NCBI GenBank assembly: GCA_016188005.1
Contig: JACPIQ010000099.1
Coordinates: forward strand, 1 to 32,123
Length of the DNA: 32,123 nt
Origin: Candidatus Rokuibacteriota bacterium
GTDB lineage: Bacteria; Methylomirabilota; Methylomirabilia; Rokubacteriales; CSP1-6
Direction: 5' to 3'
The translations under genes were made by a program, and so were the position numbers. Shown piece after piece: positions 7,934 through 13,667 of the stretch. Each line of letters starts with the position of its first letter. The first letter of the stretch is position 1. The notes beneath the pieces are model-generated. The model did no database searches and was not told where the DNA came from. It saw only the letters and a list, made by a program, of their open reading frames with translations.

Positions 7934-9514
7934 TCAGTAGGACCAGGACAGGATCATCGAGAAGACGTTGCGCGTGTACTCGAAGACCGCCACGTTCGAG
8001 AGGTTCAGCGTGGACTGGTACTCGCCCGACAGCGTGAGGCTGTAGGGCAGCGGCAGCTCCGCCCGCACGACGTTCGTCAGCTCCCGGTCGTGGCGCTGCA
8101 CCCTCCCCGGCTTCGTCGTCGGCAGGAGGCTGTTCCGCCCGTCGTAGGCCCGCAGGTGCACGTCGACGTCGTAGTGGAGCCGCACACCCCACCAGGGCAA
8201 GGTGTACTGCGCCCCGCCCAGGAGGCGGTGGCCGTCATAGGCGTAGTTCGCGCCATCGGCGGCCTCCCGGTCGAACTGGTAGCCGCCCTTGAGGAAGTGG
8301 CGATCCTGCTCGAAGCGGAGCACGTGGAGCAGGCCCACCGTGACGTTGTCCGCGTCGCGGACCTCGCGGCTCGGCGGGGCCGGCTGACCCTCGGCGAAGT
8401 TCTTGTTCTGGTAGCGCGTGAAGAGCTGGGTCAGGTGCTGGTCGCTCTCCGCCACTGTCCCGGAGAGCGTCACGGTGTGGCGGCGGACGAACTCCTCCTC
8501 GTTCAGGTAGAGGATGTCCCAGCTGTACTGGGCGGCGAGCTGGGCCGGCATCGAGCCGACCGCCGTGCCGTGGGTGAGGCCCAGGGTCGCCAGGTGGTTG
8601 GTGACGTTGAACGAGGGCAGCTCGTTGTTGTAGGTGCCAAAGAACGAGTAGCCGATGGAGGACTCCAGCGCCTGGTCGCGATACCAGACGTAGTCGAAGC
8701 GGGCCCCCGCGAGCTCGCCCGTGGACTCGTGCTGGTTGTGCCGGCGCAGCACCCCGACCAGGGGCTCGGTGGCGTTGGGGCTGGGCATCACCGACACGTT
8801 GTCGTCGTAGAAGCCGCCCAGGCGTAGCTCGGCCGAGAAGCGCTTCTGCCGGTCCCGCGCCGCCGCAATGGTGTCCCGGAGTCGCTCGGCAGGGCCCGTC
8901 AGCGCGGAGCCCGGGGCGGCTCTGAGCGCTTGCTCGACCTGGGCCGCGGCCTGAGCCGGCAGGCCGAGCACGCCCAGCGCCAGCCCCGTGTAGAAGCGGG
9001 TGACCTGCTGGATCTCGGGATCGCTGGCACGGCCGGCGCGGAATGCCGCCAGCGCGCCCTGGTAGTTCTTGCTCCGGTAGCGCAGGAACCCCACGTAGTA
9101 GCCGAGGCCGTCCAGTGTCGGCTGGGCGCGGAAGGCCTCCTCCAGGAGCGGCGCGGCCCGGTCGTACCGCTCGAGGGAGAAGAGCGCCAGGCCGAGCTGG
9201 AAGGCGACGACCGGGTCCTGGGGGGCCCGGGCCCGGGCGCGCTCGAGGAAGGGCAGCGCCTCGGCGGGCTGCCGGCGCGCCAGATGGGTCAGCCCCGAGT
9301 AGTAGAGCGCCTCGAAGTGATCGGGCTCGAGCTGCAGGGCGCGGCGCAGATTGTCGAGCGCCTCGTCGAACTGCTTGTCCTCGAAGTGGAGGATCGCCTG
9401 GGCGACGTAGAAGTCGGCCCCGGACTGCTGCGCCCAGGCTCCCGCCGCGGAGCCGAGAACTGCCAGGAGCCCCATGGCCACCACCCGGGCGATGCCCCAG
9501 CCCCGCCTGTGCAC
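7934..9514 (-). CDS. TPR-repeat outer-membrane beta-barrel protein
   Basis: The protein has 526 residues with start chosen at GTG 9514, giving an n-region with arginines before the hydrophobic signal (MGLLAVLGSAAGAWA, cut before QQ). ATG 9475 is the alternative but would lack the basic region. About five TPR-like helical pairs occupy residues 35-240 (for example LRRALQLEPDHFEALYYSGLTH is split over two helices). The rest alternates polar and hydrophobic residues with many Tyr/Trp and ends in SWSY, an outer-membrane barrel signature. The plan resembles TPR plus DUF560-type barrels (surface lipoprotein assembly modifiers), though I cannot confirm membership. It converges with the FecR-domain gene, a candidate cargo. 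Confidence 0.75.
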   Translation of the reverse strand: MHRRGWGIARVVAMGLLAVLGSAAGAWAQQSGADFYVAQAILHFEDKQFDEALDNLRRALQLEPDHFEALYYSGLTHLARRQPAEALPFLERARARAPQDPVVAFQLGLALFSLERYDRAAPLLEEAFRAQPTLDGLGYYVGFLRYRSKNYQGALAAFRAGRASDPEIQQVTRFYTGLALGVLGLPAQAAAQVEQALRAAPGSALTGPAERLRDTIAAARDRQKRFSAELRLGGFYDDNVSVMPSPNATEPLVGVLRRHNQHESTGELAGARFDYVWYRDQALESSIGYSFFGTYNNELPSFNVTNHLATLGLTHGTAVGSMPAQLAAQYSWDILYLNEEEFVRRHTVTLSGTVAESDQHLTQLFTRYQNKNFAEGQPAPPSREVRDADNVTVGLLHVLRFEQDRHFLKGGYQFDREAADGANYAYDGHRLLGGAQYTLPWWGVRLHYDVDVHLRAYDGRNSLLPTTKPGRVQRHDRELTNVVRAELPLPYSLTLSGEYQSTLNLSNVAVFEYTRNVFSMILSWSY

Positions 9515-9521
9515 GATGCGA

Positions 9522-9527
9522 CTTATA
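9522..9527 (-). promoter_or_regulatory. -10 box (TATAAG) directly before the TPR-barrel gene
   Basis: TATAAG on the minus strand ends 7 nt before GTG 9514. A TTGCCG element lies 18 nt upstream. Transcription would begin at or next to the start codon, implying a leaderless mRNA and supporting the GTG start. Confidence 0.45.
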
Positions 9528-9562
9528 TCACAAGATGCCCGGCCTCGGCAAAAGCATGAAAG

Positions 9563-9585
9563 GCCAGGCGGCAAGCCGCCTTGGC
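9563..9585 (-). terminator. Hairpin downstream of the TlpA-like gene
   Basis: On the minus strand a stem of AGGCGG with CCGCCT around CTTG, extended by GCC/GGC with a bulge, is followed by a T-rich stretch (CCTTTCATGCTTTTG). It sits just past the TlpA-like stop and upstream of the TPR-barrel promoter, so it would separate the two genes. Confidence 0.5.
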
Positions 9586-9594
9586 TGACAGGCG

Positions 9595-10107
9595 TCACTG
9601 CAGGCGGGCGGGGGGCTTGCGGCGGGGCGGGGTTCGCAGGAGCGGGTCGAGCACCCTGGCAAGTCGAGTCTCGTCGGCCGGGCCGTGGATGCGCGCCGCC
9701 ATCTCGCCCTTCCGGTCGATGACCACGGTATAGGGCGTGCCCTTGAAGCCGAAGCGGTTGGCGATGCGGAGCCGGGGATCGAGGCCCGCCGGGTAGGTCG
9801 CGCCGTGGGTCCTGAGGAAGGCGCGGGCGTCCGCTTCCGTATCCTGGACGTGGACGGCCACGAGCTGCGCGCCGCGCGGCCCGTACTTCCGGTGGACGCG
9901 CTCGATTGCCGGCGCCTCACGCGCGCAGAGCTTGCACCACGACGCCTGGAAGCGGACGACGAGGACGTTCTTGCCGAGGAGCGCGCGCGAGTCGATCCGC
10001 TTGCCGTCCAGCGTCTTGAGCGAGAAGGCGGGCGCCGCCGGGGCGGCCGCGGCCGGCGCCGCGAGGAGGAGCAGGGCCAGCAGCGCGGAGAGGCGAAGCA
10101 CCCGCAT
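9595..10107 (-). CDS. TlpA-like thioredoxin-fold protein, exported
   Basis: The protein has 170 residues. The N-terminus (MRVLRLSALLALLLLAAPAAAA) is a signal peptide, so the protein acts in the periplasm. The redox centre is WCKLC (Cys58, Cys61) in a VRFQASWCKLCAREAP context, and GTPY supplies the cis-proline. AhpC/TSA-Redoxin/TlpA family members reduce disulfides, for example during cytochrome c maturation. Here both cysteines are normal, in contrast with the three selenocysteine proteins in the window. It is followed by a terminator-like hairpin and is upstream, on the same strand, of the TPR-barrel gene. Confidence 0.85.
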   Translation of the reverse strand: MRVLRLSALLALLLLAAPAAAAPAAPAFSLKTLDGKRIDSRALLGKNVLVVRFQASWCKLCAREAPAIERVHRKYGPRGAQLVAVHVQDTEADARAFLRTHGATYPAGLDPRLRIANRFGFKGTPYTVVIDRKGEMAARIHGPADETRLARVLDPLLRTPPRRKPPARLQ

Positions 10108-10157
10108 AGTATAATCCTACTCCTGAACTAGCGCGTAAGTACCTACCTTCATTGCTT

Positions 10158-11249
10158 TCATGAAGTTCCTGTGGGGACTTTTGAGGGGACCTCCAACCCT
10201 CCTACGGCGCGCTCGATGGCGAGGCGCTTGTCCTTCTCGGTCGTGTGCTTGATGTAGATGAGGGTTGAGGTGTACGGCGGGGCGTGCCCCAGGATCTCGC
10301 CGATCTCGCCGAGCTTCGCGCCGGCTTCCTCGAGCCGCTTCCCGAGGGCGTGGCGGAGCTTGTGGAGCGTCACGCGCGGCAGGCCCGCGTCCGTGGCGGC
10401 GGCCCTGAACGCGTGGCTGAGTGAGTCTGGCAGGATCGCGCGCCCGAGCCTGTGGAAAACCGGGGCGTCGGGTTCATCCGCGCGTACGTTCCGCCGGAGG
10501 ATCTCAGCAGCGCTTCGGACCAGGGGGATCCGCTTCACCCGGCCGGTCTTCCGCTGGGGGATCAGCAGGGCGGGTTCACGCCCCAACAGGACGTAGTGGT
10601 TCAGCATCCCACACGCCTCCGAGCGCCGGAGCCCCGTGAGGGAGATGACCGCGATCATGTCCCGCAGTTGCGGCGCCGAGATCGCCGAGAGGAGGCGCTG
10701 GCACTCCTCGACCGTGGGGACGTGGTAGACGGGTTCTTGAGCTCGGGGGAGCTTGACTCCCCGAGTCGGGTCGCGGAGCACCCACCCGCGCTCCACCGCG
10801 TGGGTGAAGACCATCCGCAAGTAGGCGAGGTCCCGCTGGAGGGTGCGGGCGCAGACGCGCGTGCTGAGACCGGGGACCGTGCCGGCGAGGCGCGCCGCCT
10901 TGAACTGCTCCACCTCGTCCGCCGTGATCTCCCCTACGCGGAGGGTCCCGAACATGCGCACGAACCCGGAGACGGTCGACACGAGCGAGTGGGGCGTCGA
11001 AGCGGCGTAGGAGGACCGGATGACCGGCTCGACGAGGCGCCAGAACTCCGCCACGCTCGGTTGCCCGCGCCGCCGCTTCAGGCCGAAGTCGCGCTCGAAC
11101 GTCCCCCTGTACGCCGACGCCTTGACGAGCGCCTCAACGCGCAGGGCCTTCTGGCGGTCGGCGGTCTTCGTGCTCCCTCGGTACCGGTGGCCGTCATACT
11201 CGAAGTCGTAGTGCCAGATGCCGGCCGGGCCGCGGGCGACGAGGCTCAT
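10158..11249 (-). CDS. Tyrosine-recombinase integrase
   Basis: The protein has 363 residues. The N-terminus has a short Arm-type DNA-binding region (WHYDFEYDGHRYRGST). A SAM-like core-binding domain lies at about 70-160, and the catalytic domain at 175-345. Catalytic residues are visible: Arg208 in SLTGLRRSE, Lys234, His296 and Arg299 in LHKLRH, His322 in LGH, and the nucleophile Tyr332. All are intact, so the enzyme should be active. It would integrate or excise the surrounding element. The attachment-like repeat lies in its final codons, so the last residues depend on the flanking chromosome. Confidence 0.9.
   Translation of the reverse strand: MSLVARGPAGIWHYDFEYDGHRYRGSTKTADRQKALRVEALVKASAYRGTFERDFGLKRRRGQPSVAEFWRLVEPVIRSSYAASTPHSLVSTVSGFVRMFGTLRVGEITADEVEQFKAARLAGTVPGLSTRVCARTLQRDLAYLRMVFTHAVERGWVLRDPTRGVKLPRAQEPVYHVPTVEECQRLLSAISAPQLRDMIAVISLTGLRRSEACGMLNHYVLLGREPALLIPQRKTGRVKRIPLVRSAAEILRRNVRADEPDAPVFHRLGRAILPDSLSHAFRAAATDAGLPRVTLHKLRHALGKRLEEAGAKLGEIGEILGHAPPYTSTLIYIKHTTEKDKRLAIERAVGGLEVPSKVPTGTS
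10170..10190 (+). repeat. Left attachment-like direct repeat of an integrative element
   Basis: This 21-nt site (TGTGGGGACT then T, TTGAGGGGAC) recurs at 13503-13523 in the same orientation with one mismatch. It lies inside the last codons of the integrase gene, covering about residues 354-360. The two copies enclose all the foreign-looking genes, so they are the likely attL and attR. No tRNA gene is adjacent. Confidence 0.65.
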
Positions 11250-11258
11250 CAGCAGGAC

Positions 11259-11834
11259 CTACGACCTCTGTGGGGCTCGAGCCCGACGGCTCACTCGAGC
11301 TCGGACTTTGCGCTGGGCCTGACGGAGGGCCGGTGTTGTTGGTTCTGGACGTTCGCGCACAGCCCTGGCAAGTGACTCAAGCAGGTTGATCGTGGAGCGC
11401 CACTCGTCTCCAACGCCGTGCGTCCTGAGGTGGAGGGCGTCGAGCGCCCGGCGCGCCCTGAGGAGCTCAGCGTCGCCAGGATCCGTCACGACGGGGATCA
11501 TGGCGGGGTCGACGAAGAGCTTCTCGTCGGTGTGCGCTGAGAGCTGCCGCATCCGTACGTCGACCTGGGCGCGGGCGAGCAGCTGGAACGCCTCGGTGCG
11601 ACGAGGGCCCGTCAGCCCGAGGACCCGGCAGATGCGGTCCAGGGCGTGGACCCCTGGAAGTCGCTTCCCGCCCTCGACCATCCCGTAGTAGCTCTCGCTC
11701 AGCGTAGCGCGGATACTGACCTCCGCTCGGTTCAGTCCCGTGGCTGTCCGCGCCGCCTCCAAGTACGCTTGGAGAGAGCGGACCAGGCTGCGCTGAGGAG
11801 CGGGCGTAGACCTGCGCATCGCCGTCACGCTCAC
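11259..11834 (-). CDS. Helix-turn-helix regulator-like protein of the element
   Basis: The protein has 191 residues starting at GTG 11834, overlapping the stop of the upstream gene (GTGA). Residues 15-75 look like an XRE-type helix-turn-helix: LEAARTATGLNRAEVSIRA, then SESYYGMVEGGKRLPG and LDRICRVLGLTG. The remainder is charged, and the tail is strongly basic (RKVRARVSRRARAP), consistent with DNA binding. It lies 9 nt upstream of the integrase and may control it. I cannot assign a specific family. Confidence 0.6.
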   Translation of the reverse strand: MSVTAMRRSTPAPQRSLVRSLQAYLEAARTATGLNRAEVSIRATLSESYYGMVEGGKRLPGVHALDRICRVLGLTGPRRTEAFQLLARAQVDVRMRQLSAHTDEKLFVDPAMIPVVTDPGDAELLRARRALDALHLRTHGVGDEWRSTINLLESLARAVRERPEPTTPALRQAQRKVRARVSRRARAPQRS

Positions 11835-12301
11835 CGCGGTCGCTTCACCAACTCCTCGAGCAGCCCGATGATCCTCTGGTTCTGCTGGATCTGGATCAAG
11901 GCGAACTGGATCTGGGTCTCGTCAGTTAACTGTGACACCTGCGCCGCGCTACGGGCACCAACCCTCGTGGCCCAGAGCTTGTTGAGCGCCTTCGCCGTGA
12001 GCCCCTTGACTCCCTCAGGCGTCGCCACCCCTTCGCCGTACACGGCGATCACGTCGAAGATGGCCTGGCGGGCTTCCTTGGGGTTCTGATCTGGGGCGGC
12101 AGCCAAGAAGGCCTGGCTCGCTTCCGCGCTGAGCACGTTCTCCTTCATCGTGGCGTTCGTCCACGTCTGATCAGCCGTGTGTGCGCGTGGCGGCTGCTGG
12201 GCACTGCTGACTGAGTACGCAGCGACGAGCACGAGCCCGGCCATGATCGAGGCCCGCTTCAACGTGGTGGGGCTGCCTGCCAAGAAGATCGAACGTTCCA
12301 T
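11831..12301 (-). CDS. Small exported protein of unknown function
   Basis: The protein has 156 residues and starts at ATG 12301 behind a full AGGAGG site. A basic N-terminus and a hydrophobic stretch (IMAGLVLVAAYSVSSA) form a probable signal peptide with cleavage before QQPP. The mature part is mostly helical with a Gln-rich segment (FALIQIQQNQRIIGLLEELVK) that could form a coiled coil. It has no cysteine and no recognisable domain. Its location in the mobile element and coupling to the HTH gene are unusual for an exported protein. Confidence 0.6.
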   Translation of the reverse strand: MERSIFLAGSPTTLKRASIMAGLVLVAAYSVSSAQQPPRAHTADQTWTNATMKENVLSAEASQAFLAAAPDQNPKEARQAIFDVIAVYGEGVATPEGVKGLTAKALNKLWATRVGARSAAQVSQLTDETQIQFALIQIQQNQRIIGLLEELVKRPR

Positions 12302-12411
12302 GATGGTGTCCTCCTGTCTCTCTGCGTGTTAGTCCCGCGTCAGCCGTCGCAGCTGCGCTGCCTGTAGCATTTGGTGGATCACTTTGCGACAGCAGAGGCG
12401 TGAGTAGGGGA

Positions 12412-12771
12412 TCACTGCTGCCGGGCCCCGCGGCGCCGCCCCTTGGCGATGTGTGGAGCGGCGCTGGGTGAGCCCAGCGGTTTGTCTTTACCACTGAGCA
12501 GTTTATTGAGTGTGGCCTGGATGTTGTAGAGCTCCTTGGTCATCTCGCTGAGCGCGTCGCCGCCTGCTGCCATGATCGGCGCTAGCTCGACGATGAGCGC
12601 GTCCCTCTTGCCTTGTGGCAGATGCCCGCGATTCCTGTAGACGTAGAATTGGTTCTCTTCCACTCCAAGCAACTCGGCGACCCGTTGGATTCCCAGCCGG
12701 TGCTTCGCTTCCTCAAGAATAGCCGCGTCACACCAGAGATGGAAAATGGTAGCCTCTTCAAGGACTTGCAC
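12412..12771 (-). CDS. Small DNA-binding-like protein divergent from a Cro-like gene
   Basis: The protein has 119 residues from GTG 12771. The segment EEAKHRLGIQRVAELLGVEENQFYVYRNRG looks like a helix-turn-helix (recognition helix near EENQFYVYR). A helical middle (MTKELYNIQATLNKLL) and a basic tail (KGRRRGARQQ) follow. It is transcribed away from the gene at 12825 with a palindrome between them, the layout of a phage cI/cro-type switch. The start codon and function are inferred. The frame differs from the overlapping 63-residue alternative by its plausible domain content. Confidence 0.5.
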   Translation of the reverse strand: MQVLEEATIFHLWCDAAILEEAKHRLGIQRVAELLGVEENQFYVYRNRGHLPQGKRDALIVELAPIMAAGGDALSEMTKELYNIQATLNKLLSGKDKPLGSPSAAPHIAKGRRRGARQQ

Positions 12772-12784
12772 ACAGCGAGATTTT

Positions 12785-12801
12785 CCTTGCGTTACGCAAG
12801 G
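12785..12801. promoter_or_regulatory. Operator palindrome in the divergent regulatory region
   Basis: CCTTGCGT and ACGCAAGG are perfect inverted 8-mers around one central T. The site covers the -35-like TTGCGT (12787-12792) of the rightward promoter, whose -10 is TATCGT (12809-12814). A regulator bound here would block the gene at 12825 and could also affect the leftward gene. Confidence 0.6.
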
Positions 12802-12824
12802 TGTGTGCTATCGTAATGTTCGCA

Positions 12825-13070
12825 ATGAGCACCGCAACACTAGCACTCAGCCGACGGGTCAGCAAGGCGCGGGTGGCCCCCGACGAGCGCGCACGATACC
12901 TCCTCCGGATCAACGCGCTCGGCTGGTCGCAGAACGAGGCTGCGCGTCGTTGTCGGCGTGACCCTGGCCACTTCTCCCGCTGGCTCTGCAGTGAGGGGTT
13001 CGACCCGAACGACCCGGCGACCCCGCAGTTCGTGCCGGGGATCAAGGCGGCGCTGCGTGATCAGCTATGA
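12825..13070 (+). CDS. Cro-like helix-turn-helix protein
   Basis: The protein has 81 residues. ATG 12825 was chosen because the -10 box (12809-12814) places transcription start near 12821; ATG 12816 is in frame but would lie upstream of that. The region ARYLLRINALGWSQNEAARRCRRDPGHFSRWL is a helix-turn-helix, with GWSQNEAAR as the first helices and GHFSRW as the recognition part. It is followed by a GTG-start gene 12 nt downstream. It probably acts with the divergent gene at 12412-12771 on the palindromic operator. Confidence 0.6.
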   Translation: MSTATLALSRRVSKARVAPDERARYLLRINALGWSQNEAARRCRRDPGHFSRWLCSEGFDPNDPATPQFVPGIKAALRDQL

Positions 13071-13082
13071 GGGGGAACGGCG

Positions 13083-13301
13083 GTGAGGCACACCAGGGTC
13101 GTGCACACGAAGTGTGAGCGCGACGGCCGCTGCATGATCTGCGACGGCGGGCTGTTCCTCTGTTCCGTCTGTGGTGGGTTCGAGGGTTCCCTCCTCCCGG
13201 AATGTCCAGGCCGCCAGTTGACTGAGGAACAGCACGAGGAGAACTACCGGCAGTTCCTTGCGGGGACTGGGGCGTTCGCTGAAGCCAGTGACAACCTATG
13301 A
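13083..13301 (+). CDS. Small cysteine-rich protein, phage type
   Basis: The protein has 72 residues from GTG 13083 behind GAGGGGG. It contains cysteines in a zinc-ribbon-like pattern: CERDGRCMIC, then CSVCGG and a final CPGRQLTEEQ. The CPG-R-LT block is common in small phage proteins of unknown role. Its stop TGA (13299-13301) overlaps an ATG at 13298 that would start the next, damaged gene. Confidence 0.6.
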   Translation: MRHTRVVHTKCERDGRCMICDGGLFLCSVCGGFEGSLLPECPGRQLTEEQHEENYRQFLAGTGAFAEASDNL

Positions 13302-13517
13302 TCCGCTTGGGGGAGCGGCAAGAGCACCACGTGCGTTCGACTCACGGAGCAGTTCTACCATTCGCACATCCAATTCGTCGTCGTGGACCCAGTCGACCGA
13401 TGGTATGGCCCGAAGGCGGCGCGGGACGGAAAGGGCCCAGGCCTCAGCGTCTACGTCTGCGGCGGCACCCACGAGGCGCGGATGGAGGAGCGGTGGGATG
13501 GGTGTGGGGACTCTTGA
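13298..13517 (+). pseudogene. Fragment of a P-loop (HerA/DUF87-like) ATPase, frameshifted and truncated
   Basis: In the frame of 13299 onward (not the ATG frame) lies GSGKSTTC, a Walker A motif, then FVVVDPVDRWYGPKAA, DGKGPGLSVYVCGGTHEAR and a stop TGA at about 13515. This matches the start of HerA/DUF87-type ATPases, which read VVVIDP..WWGL followed by DGKGPG. ATG 13298 overlaps the previous stop; removing one G from the run GGGGG (13309-13313) would join that ATG to the Walker A frame. The rest of the enzyme is missing: the frame ends inside the right direct repeat. It is therefore a remnant, and it could not make a working ATPase. Confidence 0.55.
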
Positions 13518-13523
13518 GGGGAC
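13503..13523 (+). repeat. Right attachment-like direct repeat of the integrative element
   Basis: It matches 10170-10190 at 20 of 21 positions (C at 13513 in place of T at 10180). It ends the P-loop ATPase fragment, and the chromosome-like sequence resumes beyond it. Confidence 0.65.
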
Positions 13524-13654
13524 TGAGGTGCTTTTTGGGGGGAGATGTGCCGGGCTTGTCGGGCCGTCCGGGCGTCATGCTGCGTGGGTCGAAGTGGCCG
13601 TTTCCGTTGTAATGTAACGCGGTTTGCGATAGTTAGATCGCCGGCCTCGTAGAG

Positions 13655-13660
13655 TATAAT
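13655..13660 (+). promoter_or_regulatory. -10 box (TATAAT) of the FAD/Fe-S dehydrogenase gene
   Basis: A perfect TATAAT ends 7 nt before ATG 13668. The -35 is weak (TTAGAT at 13633-13638). There is no ribosome-binding site, so the transcript probably begins at the start codon. Confidence 0.6.
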
Positions 13661-13667
13661 CCGCGCC

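Larger units (their letters stand above)
10170..13523. mobile_element. Small degraded integrative element (3.35 kb)
   Basis: The segment is bounded by near-identical 21-nt direct repeats. It carries a tyrosine integrase at one end, a set of small regulators arranged divergently about a palindromic operator, a secreted small protein, a Cys-rich phage-type protein and a P-loop ATPase fragment that stops at the right repeat. Its composition is visibly less GC-rich than the flanking operons in places (12300-12830). No structural, packaging or replication genes remain, so it is a phage satellite or a prophage/ICE remnant. Its flanks are ordinary genes (TlpA-like protein and FAD/Fe-S dehydrogenase). 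Confidence 0.65.

Noticed and set aside
10110-10170. tRNA gene as integration target next to the left repeat
   Set aside because: No cloverleaf could be formed by eye at either end of the element.
13299-13301. TGA between the Cys-rich protein and the P-loop frame as a fourth Sec codon
   Set aside because: No Cys is expected there, no AGGU hairpin follows, and ATG 13298 plus a G-run slip explains the frame.
13298-13612. 104-codon open frame starting MIRLGERQ
   Set aside because: Its translation is Arg/Gly-rich without a domain, while the neighbouring frame holds the Walker A and HerA-like motifs.
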